DNA from: Roseomonas sp. OT10
GTDB taxonomy: Bacteria > Pseudomonadota > Alphaproteobacteria > Acetobacterales > Acetobacteraceae
NCBI RefSeq assembly: GCF_020991085.1
Contig: NZ_CP087719.1
Coordinates: 5,131,001 to 5,195,000 of the forward strand
Length of the DNA: 64,000 nt
Direction of reading: 5' to 3'
Shown here: one piece after another, positions 41,446-50,471 of the stretch
Layout: every line of letters begins with the position of its first letter
Numbering within the stretch: position 1 is the stretch's first letter
Made by a program: the position numbers and the translations under genes
Notes under the pieces: model-generated
What the model was told of the DNA's origin: nothing
Database searches by the model: none
What the model saw: the letters and a program-made list of their open reading frames with translations, nothing else

Positions 41446-42406
41446 GGCGGAACATCCTCTGCCAGGCCTGGTACAGGTAGGGCATCGCGACCGCGAGGGA
41501 GAGGATCAGCATCGCGAGCCCGGTGGCCGAGGCGAGGCCGAACTCGTGGTAGCGGAAGGCGGCGCGGTAGAGGTAGACCGCCAGCACCTCCGTCATCCGC
41601 GCCGGCCCGCCCTCGGTCAGCAGCCAGACCTCGGAGAAGATGCGCATCGCCGTGATGTAGCGGAACAGCAGCGCCACCAGCAGCGAGGGCAGGATGAAGG
41701 GCAGCCGGACGTGCCAGAAGCACTGCCAGGCGCCCGCCCCGTCCACCGTCGCCGCCTCCATCTGGTCGCGCGGCACCGCCTGGAGCGCGGCGTAGAGGAT
41801 CAGGAAGGTGAAGGGGGTGTGGATCCAGATGCTGAGGATCGCCGCCAGCGTCAGCGCGTCGAAGGGATCGGCCGACCAGTCGAGCTGGCCGAGGCCCAGG
41901 CTCGCCATCGTCCAGCTCACCATGCCGATGTCGGGCTCCAGCACGAAGCGCCACATCACCACCGCCGAGACCTCGTTGATCGCATAGGGCGCGATCAGCA
42001 GGGCGATCAGCAGGCGGCGGCAGGGCATCCAGCCGGAGAGCAGCAGGGCGAGGCCGAGGCCCAGCAGCATCTCGCCATAGACGACGGCATTGACCACCCA
42101 GAAGGTGTTCCAGGCGGCATGCCAGAACACGCCGTCGGCCAGCAGCGCGCGGAAGTTGGCGAGCCCGACGAAGGTCCAGTCCCCGGCGAAGGAGGCGCTG
42201 TGCAGGCTCATCCAGCCCACATAGATCGCCGGCAGCAGGATCAGCCCGAGCAGCAGAAGCTGCGCCGGGGCGAGCAGCGCGTACTGCGCCGCGCCGGGGC
42301 GGCCGGAGGCGGCGCCGCGCCGGCGCCTGGCGCGCGCCGGGGCGGGACGGGCGAGGGCGACGGCCGGCAGGGCTTCCGCCGCCTCCACCCCGGAGGGCGG
42401 GGTCAT
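41438..42406 (-). CDS. ABC transporter permease, carbohydrate type (MalF/UgpA-like)
   Basis: About 322 residues from ATG 42406 (MTPPSGVEAAEALPAVALAR). The first 45 residues are cytoplasmic and Ala/Arg-rich. Six membrane helices follow, with the EAA loop MEAATVDGAGAWQCFWHVRL and GGPARMTEVLAVYLYRAAF, typical of UgpA-like subunits. It forms the channel with the MalG-like permease and receives substrate from the family-1 binding protein upstream. Confidence 0.93.
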   Translation of the reverse strand: MTPPSGVEAAEALPAVALARPAPARARRRRGAASGRPGAAQYALLAPAQLLLLGLILLPAIYVGWMSLHSASFAGDWTFVGLANFRALLADGVFWHAAWNTFWVVNAVVYGEMLLGLGLALLLSGWMPCRRLLIALLIAPYAINEVSAVVMWRFVLEPDIGMVSWTMASLGLGQLDWSADPFDALTLAAILSIWIHTPFTFLILYAALQAVPRDQMEAATVDGAGAWQCFWHVRLPFILPSLLVALLFRYITAMRIFSEVWLLTEGGPARMTEVLAVYLYRAAFRYHEFGLASATGLAMLILSLAVAMPYLYQAWQRMFRHA

Positions 42407-42445
42407 GCTGCGACCCCGCATCGCGGACGGCCGGTCATGCCTGCG

Positions 42446-43744
42446 TCAGGCCGGCAGCAGCGGCTCGATGCGCGCCTTGGCGGAGCGCATCGCGGCGGCA
42501 GGCTCCGAGGCGCCGAGCATGGCCTTCTGCACCTCCTCCATGAAGATATCCATCGCCCGCCCGACCTGGTCGAAGCCCGGCACCACCAGCTTCGCGATGG
42601 GCAGCACGCGGCGCTCCGCATCCGAATAGGGCGCGAGCTCCCGCACGCGCGGGTCGTCATAGGCGGACATGCGCACCGGCCCGTTGCCGTTGACCGCGGC
42701 GCGGATGGTGTTGTCGCGCGAGGAGATGGTGCGGATCAGCGACCAGGAGAGCTTCTTGTCCGGCGCGTTGCGCGGGATTCCCATGGCCCAGACGGAGGTC
42801 TTGGCCGGCACCAGCGCGCCCGGCTTCCCCGCGGCCGCGGCCAGCATCGGGATCGGCGTCACCGCGATCTGGCCGGGGTACTTGCTCTGGCGCGGGTCGT
42901 TGTAGTTCTCGAAGCGGCCATAGGGCTGGTTGGTTAGCGCCGCGCGGCCCTGCTGCATGGCGGTGATGACCTCCTCCGTCTTGAAGGTCATCATGTTCCG
43001 CGGCAGCACGCCGCGCTTGTACCAGTCCCGCAGCAGGGTGATCGCCTGGAGGGCGGCCGGCTGGTCGGCGACGAACTTGTAGTCGCCCGTGATGAAGTCG
43101 CCGCCATGGGCGCGGATGATGTCCATGATCCCCGAAGGGTCGTCCATCGAGGTGGCATAGCCCGCCACCCGCGTCCCGTCCGGGCGCGTGAAGGTCAGGC
43201 GCTCGGCGGCCTGGATCACCTCCTCGAAACTCTCCGGCACCTTGGCGACGCCGCGCTCCTCCAGCAGCGCCTTGTTGTAGAACAGCCCGTGCGTCGCGTG
43301 CCGGAAGGGCACGCCGATCCAGCGGCCCTGGTAGGTGTGCGCCGCGATCATCGAGGGCGAGATCTCGTCGATCGCCTCGATCGGCTCCGCCTCCATGTAG
43401 GGGCGCAGGTCCTCGAACAGGGGCGCGATGTGCGGGCCGCCGTAGCGTTCCAGCAGGAAGCCGACATCCACCTGGCCCTGGGCCAGCGCCGCCTCGCGGT
43501 AGAGGCGCTCGTGCACCGCCTCCACGCCGAAGGTCAGCCACTCGATCTCCCGCCCGCCATTCGCCTGGCGCCAGGCGGCGGTGGAATCGCCGCCCTTGGC
43601 GCCCGTCACGACGCGCTGGTGCACCGCGTGGCTCATGATCACCACGCGGCGTGGCGCCTGTGCGAGCGCCGGGCGCGCCAGCCCCGATGCCGCCGCGAGC
43701 AGGCCGGCGCCGCCGGCCAGGACATCCCGCCTGGTTCCCATCAT
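42446..43744 (-). CDS. ABC transporter substrate-binding protein, family 1
   Basis: The 432-residue protein starts MMGTRRDVLAGGAGLLAAAS at 43744, with GGAGG eight bases upstream. An RR-x-x motif makes a Tat signal likely. The family-1 features are IEWLTFGVEAVHERLYREAA, VPFRHATHGLFYNKALLEER, AERLTFTRPDGTRVAGYATS and RAALTNQPYGRFENYND. Family-1 binding proteins usually bind sugars or polyols. Here the neighbours are a TauD-type dioxygenase and a GntR regulator, so the ligand could be a different small molecule. Confidence 0.93.
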   Translation of the reverse strand: MMGTRRDVLAGGAGLLAAASGLARPALAQAPRRVVIMSHAVHQRVVTGAKGGDSTAAWRQANGGREIEWLTFGVEAVHERLYREAALAQGQVDVGFLLERYGGPHIAPLFEDLRPYMEAEPIEAIDEISPSMIAAHTYQGRWIGVPFRHATHGLFYNKALLEERGVAKVPESFEEVIQAAERLTFTRPDGTRVAGYATSMDDPSGIMDIIRAHGGDFITGDYKFVADQPAALQAITLLRDWYKRGVLPRNMMTFKTEEVITAMQQGRAALTNQPYGRFENYNDPRQSKYPGQIAVTPIPMLAAAAGKPGALVPAKTSVWAMGIPRNAPDKKLSWSLIRTISSRDNTIRAAVNGNGPVRMSAYDDPRVRELAPYSDAERRVLPIAKLVVPGFDQVGRAMDIFMEEVQKAMLGASEPAAAMRSAKARIEPLLPA

Positions 43745-43812
43745 CACCCTGTCCTCCCACCTTCCGGCGGCCCTGTTCGGCTCTGCCGGCACTCCCTTGG
43801 ACGTCGGCGGCG

Positions 43813-44673
43813 CTATCCCGTGCCCGGCTCCAGCCGCAGCGGGTGGCGCTCGTAGATGTGCTGCCGGGCGGCGCCGATATGCGCCTGCATCTCCAGCCGG
43901 GCCCGCAGACCGTCCCGGGCGCGGATCGCCTCCAGGATGGAGCGGTGCTCCGCCGCGATCAGCCGGGCGCGCGCCAGCGGCTCGGCCAGGCCGAAATTGC
44001 GCACCTCCACCCGGGCGATGCCGATCAGGTTCGGCATCTGCTCCAGCGTGACGATGAAGAACTGGTTCTGGCTGGCCTGGGCCACGGCGCGGTGGAAGCG
44101 GAAGTTCATGTCGCCGGCGAGATCGGGCGCCCCCAGCGCCGGCAGCTCCTCCGCCTCGCGCAGCGCCGCCTCGATGCCCGCGAGCGTCTCCGGCGTGTGG
44201 CGCAGCGCGGCGAGGTGCGCGGCCTCGCCCTCCACGGCGATGCGGAAGTCGAAGTACTGCTCCACGTCGGCGACGCTGCGCAGCACGGGGAAGCGCAGGC
44301 TGCCCGGGTTGGGGCCGCGCAGCACGACGGTACCGGAGCCGCGCTGCGAGCTGACGTAGCCCTCCTCCCGCAGCCGCGCGAGCGCATCGCGCAGCACGGG
44401 GCGGGAGACGCCGAAGCGGCGGCACAGCTCGAACTCCGTGGGCAGCTTGCAGTCGCGCGGGAACTCGCCGTGCTCGATCAGCCGGCGGAGCTGCTCGCCC
44501 ACGCGCTCGCCCAGGGTGGGGGAACGCTCCGTGGGAGAGCGCTCCGTGGGGGATCGCTCTGCGGACGCCTGATCCGCGGGCATCCGCTCCGCCGGGGCGC
44601 GCTCCGGCACGGCATCGGGCGCGGCGGCCGGGGCCGCCGCCTCCCGGGCCAGCCGGGCGGGCCCGCGCGCCAT
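43813..44673 (-). CDS. GntR-family (FadR/FCD) regulator with repetitive N-terminal extension
   Basis: The 286-residue protein has a normal winged HTH (GEQLRRLIEHGEFPRDCKLP, FGVSRPVLRDALARLREEGY) and an FCD effector domain (FDFRIAVEGEAAHLAALR, FRFHRAVAQASQN, with metal-binding His and Asp residues). About 52 residues precede the HTH, including three tandem SPTER units encoded by three near-identical 15-bp repeats at 44516-44560. It starts at the base next to the TauD stop codon. A 12-bp palindrome upstream of the tauD gene is a candidate operator. Confidence 0.92.
   Translation of the reverse strand: MARGPARLAREAAAPAAAPDAVPERAPAERMPADQASAERSPTERSPTERSPTLGERVGEQLRRLIEHGEFPRDCKLPTEFELCRRFGVSRPVLRDALARLREEGYVSSQRGSGTVVLRGPNPGSLRFPVLRSVADVEQYFDFRIAVEGEAAHLAALRHTPETLAGIEAALREAEELPALGAPDLAGDMNFRFHRAVAQASQNQFFIVTLEQMPNLIGIARVEVRNFGLAEPLARARLIAAEHRSILEAIRARDGLRARLEMQAHIGAARQHIYERHPLRLEPGTG
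44516..44560. repeat. Three tandem 15-bp repeats inside the GntR gene
   Basis: Each 15-base unit (GTGGG, then GGAACGCTCC, AGAGCGCTCC or GGATCGCTCT) encodes one S-P-T-E-R unit. Copy-number change would keep the frame, so the linker length may vary between strains. Confidence 0.75.
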
Positions 44674-45564
44674 TCAGACCGGCCGCTCGCCGCGGGTGGT
44701 CAGCCGGTGCATGCGCCGCCGGCCCAGGCCGGTGAAGGCGTCGCGCCGGTGCATGGTGCAGCGGTTGTCCCAGATCACGAGGTCCCCCACGCGCCATTCC
44801 TGGGCCCATGTATGGCCCGGCTGGACGGCATAGGACCAGAGCTCCTCCACCAGTGCCTCGCTCTTCGCCAGCGGCAGGCCGGGGATGTAGGAGCCGAAGC
44901 GCCGGCCGAGGTAGAGCGCCTGGCGCCCGCTTTCCGGATGGGTGCGGATGATCGGGTGCTGCGGGCCCGGCATCTCCCGCACGTCGTCCGTCTCGATGTC
45001 CTGGTAGCCGGGGCGCTTGCCGCCCTGGGCGTTGTGGCTGGCCTGGTGCTTCAGCCGCAGCCGGGTCAGCCGGGCGCGCAGGTCCTGCGGCACCGCCTCC
45101 AGCGCCGCGTACATGTTGGTGAAGCTGGTGTTGCCCCCCGTGGGCGGCACCTCCCGCGCCAGCAGCATGGTCAGGGCGGAGGGCGTGTCGGTGAAGGCGA
45201 GGTCGGTGTGCCAGTGCAGCTCGCCGTCGCCATGCTCGCCGATCGGCTTGCCGTCCTCGGTGACGTTGGAGATCACGGTGACGTTCGGCGCGTCGCGCAG
45301 GTAGGTGGGGCGGCTGCGGGTGAAGTCGGGCGAGGGCAGCAGCTCGCCGAAGCGGGCACCGAACCGCTCGAAGGCCGGGTCGTCGATCGCCGTGCCGCGG
45401 ATGCGGATGACAAGGTGGTCCAGCAGCGCCTGACGGATGATGGCCATGTCGGCCTCGCCCGGGTTGGCGACGTCGACGCCCAGGATGTCGGCTCCCAGCC
45501 CGCCGCCGGTCGGCTGGACATGCGCGCCGCTGCCCGTGCGGGCTTCCGCGAGGTTGGTGGACAT
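44674..45564 (-). CDS. TauD/TfdA-family 2-oxoglutarate-dependent dioxygenase
   Basis: The 296-residue protein has the iron ligands in LHWHTDLAF (His-x-Asp, about 117-119) and the distal His in TMHRRDAF (about 272), with the 2OG-binding Arg in HRLTTRGERP. The N-terminal TGGGLGADILGVD segment is characteristic of TauD/TfdA enzymes. Such enzymes oxidise taurine, alkyl sulphates, aryloxyalkanoates and similar compounds. The adjacent transporter presumably imports the substrate. It is the first gene of the operon. Confidence 0.93.
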   Translation of the reverse strand: MSTNLAEARTGSGAHVQPTGGGLGADILGVDVANPGEADMAIIRQALLDHLVIRIRGTAIDDPAFERFGARFGELLPSPDFTRSRPTYLRDAPNVTVISNVTEDGKPIGEHGDGELHWHTDLAFTDTPSALTMLLAREVPPTGGNTSFTNMYAALEAVPQDLRARLTRLRLKHQASHNAQGGKRPGYQDIETDDVREMPGPQHPIIRTHPESGRQALYLGRRFGSYIPGLPLAKSEALVEELWSYAVQPGHTWAQEWRVGDLVIWDNRCTMHRRDAFTGLGRRRMHRLTTRGERPV

Positions 45565-45871
45565 TCTTGCCTCCCTTGACTTCCTTGCCAGGAGGTTGAG
45601 TGGTTCTGGACATATTTGTCAATTGACATCTGGCGAACGGCCAAGCCTGCCTACGCGGACGGCAGGGAAAGCCGGCTCGGCGCCGGGGCGTCGCGCGCTG
45701 CGCCATCCGGAAGGTCGCGCCCGCCCGGGCCTCCGCGCGCGCCAAGGCTGACCTGGGAGGCGCCGCCTCCGGCGCCTCGGCCTCCCTGGCAGCGGTTCAG
45801 GGAGCCGCCCGTGGCGGAGAGACGGGGACCGGGAAGGCGGAACTTTTCCCCGGTCGGCGGGAGCGCCCCGC
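45565..45871. other. Intergenic region, 307 bases, between hisA and tauD-like gene
   Basis: The half nearest the dioxygenase gene is AT-richer and holds TTGACA on the minus strand plus the palindrome described separately. The other half is GC-rich. A stem of GACCGGG/CCCGGTC around 45827-45850 could end the hisA transcript. I looked for hisF or hisE remnants downstream of hisA and saw none. Confidence 0.5.
45617..45628. promoter_or_regulatory. Palindrome TGTCAATTGACA, candidate GntR operator and promoter
   Basis: This 12-bp perfect palindrome lies about 53-64 bases upstream of the dioxygenase start. Its right half on the minus strand forms TTGACA, a consensus -35 element. FadR-type regulators bind short palindromes of the T-G-T...A-C-A type, so the adjacent GntR protein could block this promoter directly. 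The -10 element (TCAACC, 17 bases on) is weak. Confidence 0.5.
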
Positions 45872-46594
45872 TCAGCCCGCCTCGGCCAGTGCCGTCGCCG
45901 GATCCAGCCGCCCGTCGTAGAGCGCCCGCCCCACGATCACGCCCGCGATGTTCCCGGCTTCGCGCAGGGCGGTGATGTCCGCCATCCCGGCGACGCCACC
46001 GCTGGCGACGACGGGCGTGGTCAGCCGCGCGGCGAGCGCCGAGGTGGCGGCGACGTTCACGCCGCCCAGCATGCCGTCGCGGTCGATGTCCGTGTGGATG
46101 ATCGCCGCCGCCCCGGCATCCTCGAAGCGCAGCGCGAGGTCGAGGGCGGTCATCTCCCCCGTCTCGGCCCAGCCCTCGGTGGCCACGCGGCCGTCGCGGG
46201 CGTCGATGCCGATGGCGACCTTGCCCGGATGGGCGCGGCAGGCGGCGCGGGCGAAGTCCGGGTCCTTGGCCGCCGCCGAGCCCAGGATGATGCGGCTCAC
46301 CCCCTCGGCCAGCCAGGCTTCCAGCGTCGCCATGTCGCGCACCCCGCCGCCGAGCTGCACCGGCAGGGAGACGGCGGCCAGGATGGCGCGCACGGCGGCG
46401 GCGTTGGCGGGGCGGCCGGCGAAGGCGCCGTCCAGGTCCACCACGTGCAGCCAGCGGAAGCCCGCGGCCTGGAAGGCGGCGGCCTGGGCGCCGGGGTCGT
46501 CGGCATAGACGGTCGCCTGGTCCATCTCGCCGCGCTTCAGGCGCACCACCTGCCCGCCCTTGAGGTCGATGGCGGGGTAGAGGGTCAGGCTCAC
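45872..46594 (-). CDS. hisA: HisA, ProFAR isomerase
   Basis: The 240-residue TIM-barrel enzyme of histidine synthesis starts at GTG 46594, which overlaps the upstream stop (GTGA). [20 protein letters not shown] carries the catalytic Asp, and [16 protein letters not shown] holds the second catalytic Asp and phosphate-binding loop. [10 protein letters not shown] and [11 protein letters not shown] are the paired phosphate sites. It isomerises 5'-ProFAR to PRFAR. hisF, which normally follows, is absent here. Confidence 0.96.
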   Translation of the reverse strand: MSLTLYPAIDLKGGQVVRLKRGEMDQATVYADDPGAQAAAFQAAGFRWLHVVDLDGAFAGRPANAAAVRAILAAVSLPVQLGGGVRDMATLEAWLAEGVSRIILGSAAAKDPDFARAACRAHPGKVAIGIDARDGRVATEGWAETGEMTALDLALRFEDAGAAAIIHTDIDRDGMLGGVNVAATSALAARLTTPVVASGGVAGMADITALREAGNIAGVIVGRALYDGRLDPATALAEAG

Positions 46595-47163
46595 GGGCTT
46601 CCCTTTCCGCGCCGGGCGCGCGCCGGCCCCAGCAGCTTGTAGTAGTAGTGGCCGGGCACGGTGGCGCCGTCCACGCGGGCATAGGCGGGGTGGGTGCCCC
46701 AGCGCTCGTAGCCGCAGCCCTCGAACAGCGCGATGGCGGTCGTCTGCGTCGCGCGCACGTCGAGGTTCAGCACGCGGTGGCCCAGGGCGGCGGCGCGCTC
46801 CTCCACCCGCCGCACCAGCAGGCGGGCGAGGCCGTGGCCGCGCGCATAGGGCGCGACATAGGCGTGGGTGAGCTGCGCGCCCCAGGACTGCGCCTCGTTG
46901 TGGCGCGGCGGGCGGACGAGCTGGGCGCTGCCGACCGGGTGGCCGTCGAGGCGGGCGAGGAACAGCTCCCGCTCCGGCACCAGCAGCACGCCGCGGAAGT
47001 GGCGGGCCAGCGCGTCGCGGCCCTGGGGCGCGATCCAGCCGAAGCCGCCGCCCTCGATGATGGCTGCGTCCGTCGCCTCGCACAGCTCGGAGAGGTCGGG
47101 CTCCTCCAGGCTCTCGACCCGCTCCACGGAGAGCTCGTGGGCGGGGGCATGCAGGCCGCTCAC
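46591..47163 (-). CDS. GNAT-family N-acetyltransferase in the his operon
   Basis: About 190 residues from GTG 47163, where GTGA overlaps the hisH stop. The acetyl-CoA binding motif is visible as [20 protein letters not shown] (R-G-H-G-L-A, motif A), followed by [20 protein letters not shown] and [15 protein letters not shown] basic C-terminus follows. It is coupled on both sides to histidine genes, which is not the usual alphaproteobacterial arrangement. The substrate is unknown. Confidence 0.85.
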   Translation of the reverse strand: MSGLHAPAHELSVERVESLEEPDLSELCEATDAAIIEGGGFGWIAPQGRDALARHFRGVLLVPERELFLARLDGHPVGSAQLVRPPRHNEAQSWGAQLTHAYVAPYARGHGLARLLVRRVEERAAALGHRVLNLDVRATQTTAIALFEGCGYERWGTHPAYARVDGATVPGHYYYKLLGPARARRGKGSP

Positions 47164-47813
47164 GGCGACCAGCCCAGGAAGTTGGCGAGCATGCGCAGGC
47201 CGGTCGGGCCGCTCTTCTCCACGTGGAACTGGGTACCCGCCAGGTTGTCGCGGCCGACCACGGCGCAGACCGGCCCGCCGTAGCGCGCGGTGGCCAGGGT
47301 CTCGCCCGGCCGGCCGCCGCGCAGGGCGTAGGAGTGGACGAAATAGACGTGCTCGCCCGGGGCGAGGCCGGCCAGGATGGGGTGGCCGGGCGGCGTGAAG
47401 TCCAGCCCGTTCCAGCCCATCTGCGGCAGGGGCAGCGGGGTGCCGTCCTCCGCGCGCGGGTCCATCGGCGCGATCTCGCCGGCGATCCAGCCCAGGCCGG
47501 GGGTGGTGCCGTGCTCCAGCCCGCGCTCCGCCATCAGCTGCATGCCGACGCAGATGCCGAGGAAGGGGAGGGCACGCCGCTCCACCGCCTCGCGCAGCGC
47601 CGCCTCCATGCCCGGCAGCGCGTCGAGGCCCCGGCGCACGGCGGCGAAGGCGCCCTGGCCGGGCAGCACCACGCGGTCTGCGGCGGCGAGATCCTCGGCG
47701 CGGGTGGTCAGGCCGATCTCCGCATCGATCCCGGCCTCCCGCGCGGCGCGGTCGAAGGCGCGCCGCACGGAGGCCAGGTTGCCCGAGCCGGTGTCGATCA
47801 CGGCGACCTTCAT
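47160..47813 (-). CDS. hisH: HisH, glutaminase subunit of imidazole glycerol phosphate synthase
   Basis: The 217-residue class-I glutamine amidotransferase has the nucleophile Cys in [10 protein letters not shown], the oxyanion motif [15 protein letters not shown], and His/Glu in [10 protein letters not shown]. It starts [20 protein letters not shown] at 47813. It feeds ammonia to HisF, whose gene is not in this window. Confidence 0.96.
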   Translation of the reverse strand: MKVAVIDTGSGNLASVRRAFDRAAREAGIDAEIGLTTRAEDLAAADRVVLPGQGAFAAVRRGLDALPGMEAALREAVERRALPFLGICVGMQLMAERGLEHGTTPGLGWIAGEIAPMDPRAEDGTPLPLPQMGWNGLDFTPPGHPILAGLAPGEHVYFVHSYALRGGRPGETLATARYGGPVCAVVGRDNLAGTQFHVEKSGPTGLRMLANFLGWSP

Positions 47814-48220
47814 GCCGCGCGCTCCGCGAGGCGCAGCAGCGCCGCCTCCTCGTCTCGCGCCACCACCACGTCGCGCTCCGGCCAGCCGCGCCGGGCCAGC
47901 GTCCAGCGCTGCAGGTCGCGGCCGTGGAAGCCGACCAGCAGGGCGAGGGCCAGCGCCGCCCAGGGCTCGACGGGCTCGGGCAGCAGGGCGACGAGCCCGG
48001 CCAGCGCCAGCCAGCCGAGCAGCCCCCACCAGAGCCGCTTCGCCGCCAGCCAGAGCGGCGGGAACAGGAAGCCCCACCAGGCGAAGCCCTCCGGCACCAG
48101 CCGTGGCGCGGGGCCGGAGGCATCCGGCACGGTCGCCCAGGGTGAGCCGGCGATGGAGGCGGCGAGCGGCGCCGGCAGCGCCGGGGCGCCGGGCGCGTGG
48201 ACGGTGAAGACCCGCATCAC
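47810..48220 (-). CDS. DUF2628 membrane protein
   Basis: The 136-residue protein opens [11 protein letters not shown] and has the DUF2628 core: LVPEGFAWWGFLFPPLWLAA, then one or two membrane helices (LLGWLALAGLVALLPEP) and a charged C-terminus. In alphaproteobacteria this protein is commonly encoded between hisB and hisH, as here. Starts and stops overlap both neighbours. Function is unknown. Confidence 0.85.
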   Translation of the reverse strand: MMRVFTVHAPGAPALPAPLAASIAGSPWATVPDASGPAPRLVPEGFAWWGFLFPPLWLAAKRLWWGLLGWLALAGLVALLPEPVEPWAALALALLVGFHGRDLQRWTLARRGWPERDVVVARDEEAALLRLAERAA

Positions 48221-48834
48221 GCCTCCAGCACGCCCTTGGTCGAGGGGATGGCGTCCGCCGTGCGCGGGTCACGCTCCACCGCCTGCCGCAGCGCGCGCGC
48301 GACGGCCTTGAAGCAGCCCTCCGCGACGTGGTGCGCGTTGTGCCCGTGGCGCAGCATGACGTGCAGCGCCATCAGCCCGTTGGACGACAGGGCGCGGAAG
48401 AACTCCTCGAACAGCTCGGTGTCCATCTCCCCGATCTTGGGGCGCTGGAACTCGACCTGCCAGACCAGGAAGGCGCGCCCCGAAAGGTCGATCGCCGCCT
48501 CCGCCAGCGCCTCGTCCATCGGCACCACGGCGTGGCCGTAGCGGCGGATGCCGCGCTTCTCGCCCAGCGCCTGGCGCAGCGCCTGGCCCAGCACGATCCC
48601 CACATCCTCGGTGGTGTGGTGGAAGTCCACATGCAGGTCGCCCTTCGCCACCACGGTCAGGTCGAACAGCGCGTGCTTCGCCAGCGCGGTCAGCATGTGG
48701 TCGAGGAAGCCGATTCCCGTGTCGATCTCCGCCCGGCCGGTCCCGTCCAGGTCCAGGCGCAGGGAGATGTCGGTCTCGGCGGTCGCGCGCGCGATCTGGG
48801 CGGTGCGCGCGGGGGCGAGGAAGGCGGCGTTCAT
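48217..48834 (-). CDS. hisB: HisB, imidazoleglycerol-phosphate dehydratase
   Basis: The 205-residue enzyme has the paired metal-binding motifs [17 protein letters not shown] and [20 protein letters not shown], plus [16 protein letters not shown]. This is the monofunctional dehydratase with no phosphatase domain. It is the first gene of the leftward his operon (hisB-DUF2628-hisH-GNAT-hisA). It catalyses dehydration of IGP to imidazole-acetol phosphate. Confidence 0.97.
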   Translation of the reverse strand: MNAAFLAPARTAQIARATAETDISLRLDLDGTGRAEIDTGIGFLDHMLTALAKHALFDLTVVAKGDLHVDFHHTTEDVGIVLGQALRQALGEKRGIRRYGHAVVPMDEALAEAAIDLSGRAFLVWQVEFQRPKIGEMDTELFEEFFRALSSNGLMALHVMLRHGHNAHHVAEGCFKAVARALRQAVERDPRTADAIPSTKGVLEA

Positions 48835-48926
48835 GGCGCCCCTTTAGACCCGCTCCGGGGACGCGGCCAGCCGGTTGCGGCGCCTCCGGCAGCCCGCGGG
48901 GCCGCTCATCCCGGAACTGGCGCCGC

Positions 48927-50255
48927 TCAGCGCCCGATCAGGACGTAGTGGATCGTGAAGTCCACCGTCGTGCTCTCGCGGATGCCATAGGGCAGGGCGG
49001 GCACGATGCGGTCGCGGAACACCGACTGGGTGGCGGCATCCAGCATCCAGGAGCCCGAGCGGGTGCGCAGCTGCACCGATTCCACCCGCCCGTCCGGCGC
49101 GACCACGACGCGGACGGTGGTGGACCCGTCCTCCCCGTTCATGGCGGCGGCGCGGGGGTACTGGCTGTGCCGCCGCACCCAGTCGACCAGGGCCCGGCCC
49201 CAGTCGGCGCCGGGATTGGCGCCGGCCACCACGCGCATGTTGCTGTTCACGTCGCTGCCGCCGCTCGGGCCCGGGGCGGGGTCCGGCACCCGGCCGACCG
49301 AGAGATCCATCCCCTGCCGCGGCCGCGAGGGCCGCGCTGGCGCGCCGCCCGGCGGGGGCGCCGGGGCCAGGGCGATGGCCGGGCCGCGGCTGAGGTCCAG
49401 TGTGTTGGCGAAGGGGTTGGGGCGCGGCGCCGGGCGGGGCGGGGCCGGGCGGGGCGGGGCCGGAGCCGGCCGCGGCGAGGCCTCGGGCGGCGGCGGGGGC
49501 GGCAAGGGCAGCGCCTCCGCCACGGCCGGCGGCGCCTCGGTGGGTGGCGCCTCCGTGGGTGGCGCGGGTGGCGCGGCCGGAGGTGGCGGCAGCAGGGCGA
49601 CGCTGCCTGGCGTCTCGTCCGGCACGGGCCGCAGGTCGGGCGGCGCCGCGGCGGTCCGGGGCGGGGCCGGTGGCGGCGGGATGGGGGAGGGCGGCACGGG
49701 CGGCTGTGGAACGGGCAGCGGCGCCGCCGGGCGGGGCGGCGGCGTCAGTGCCGCGGTCGGCGGGGCAGGGAGGGGCGGCGGCGGGGCGGAGGGGGCGGGA
49801 ACGGGCGGTGCGGGCGCGGCGACCGGGGGCAGGGGCGCGGGCGGCGGGGCAGGGGGCGCGGCCTCCGCCGCCGGGGAGGGCAGGGCCGGGACCGAGGGCG
49901 GGGCGGAGGGGGCGGCGTTGGCGGCCTCGCCGCCTTCCAGCACCACCTCGATGCCCTGGCTGGGCATGGCCTCGCGCATCGGCTCGCGCGGCGGGCTCAG
50001 CAGCAGGAAGGCCAGCAGCCCCAGATGCAGCAGCAGCGAGGCGACGAGCGCCCAGTGGAACCAGCGCCGGCGGCGGGAGGAGGCCCGGCCGGGCGGCGGC
50101 GAGCCGGGCGGCCCCGGAACGAGGCGCGGCCGCAACGGGGGAATCCCGGGGGGAATCGCGCCGCCCGGCGCATCGGGGGCGCCGTGGCGAAGGAAGGCGC
50201 CAGGCCGGGCCGCATCGGGACCACGGGTGGGGGCGAGAAGGGCGGGCTGCACCAC
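48927..50255 (-). CDS. TonB-like energy transducer with very long proline-rich domain
   Basis: The 442-residue protein has a cytoplasmic N-terminus (about 65 residues), one membrane helix [20 protein letters not shown], then roughly 200 residues rich in Pro-Ala ([29 protein letters not shown]). A TonB/TolA-type C-terminal domain follows: [40 protein letters not shown], then a final strand. The 'YP..A...G..G.v.v...v..dG.v' pattern is diagnostic. It would couple proton-motive force to outer-membrane receptors. No exbB, exbD or receptor gene is adjacent. The start could be later than 50255. Confidence 0.88.
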   Translation of the reverse strand: MVQPALLAPTRGPDAARPGAFLRHGAPDAPGGAIPPGIPPLRPRLVPGPPGSPPPGRASSRRRRWFHWALVASLLLHLGLLAFLLLSPPREPMREAMPSQGIEVVLEGGEAANAAPSAPPSVPALPSPAAEAAPPAPPPAPLPPVAAPAPPVPAPSAPPPPLPAPPTAALTPPPRPAAPLPVPQPPVPPSPIPPPPAPPRTAAAPPDLRPVPDETPGSVALLPPPPAAPPAPPTEAPPTEAPPAVAEALPLPPPPPPEASPRPAPAPPRPAPPRPAPRPNPFANTLDLSRGPAIALAPAPPPGGAPARPSRPRQGMDLSVGRVPDPAPGPSGGSDVNSNMRVVAGANPGADWGRALVDWVRRHSQYPRAAAMNGEDGSTTVRVVVAPDGRVESVQLRTRSGSWMLDAATQSVFRDRIVPALPYGIRESTTVDFTIHYVLIGR

Positions 50256-50471
50256 CCGCTGGGATTGGGCCCGCCCGCGCCGGGGCGCAAGGCCGGACTC
50301 CGCCGGACAGACCGGCCTCCGTCACAGGGCCCCGTTACAGGCCCCCATCGCATGCCCCGTCACACGCCCCCCGGGGCGACGGGCCCGGCCAGGGAGCAGA
50401 ACCGGGGCGCAAGCCGGCCGCGCGGCGGTGCCCGATTGCAGCGGCGGGGCCGAGGGGCCACATCGCGCGCC

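Noticed and set aside
42446-45745. 1099-codon minus frame joining dioxygenase region to the family-1 binding protein
   Set aside because: Only its last 432 codons (from 43744) are a real gene. The upstream part is out of frame with the clear GntR and TauD genes.
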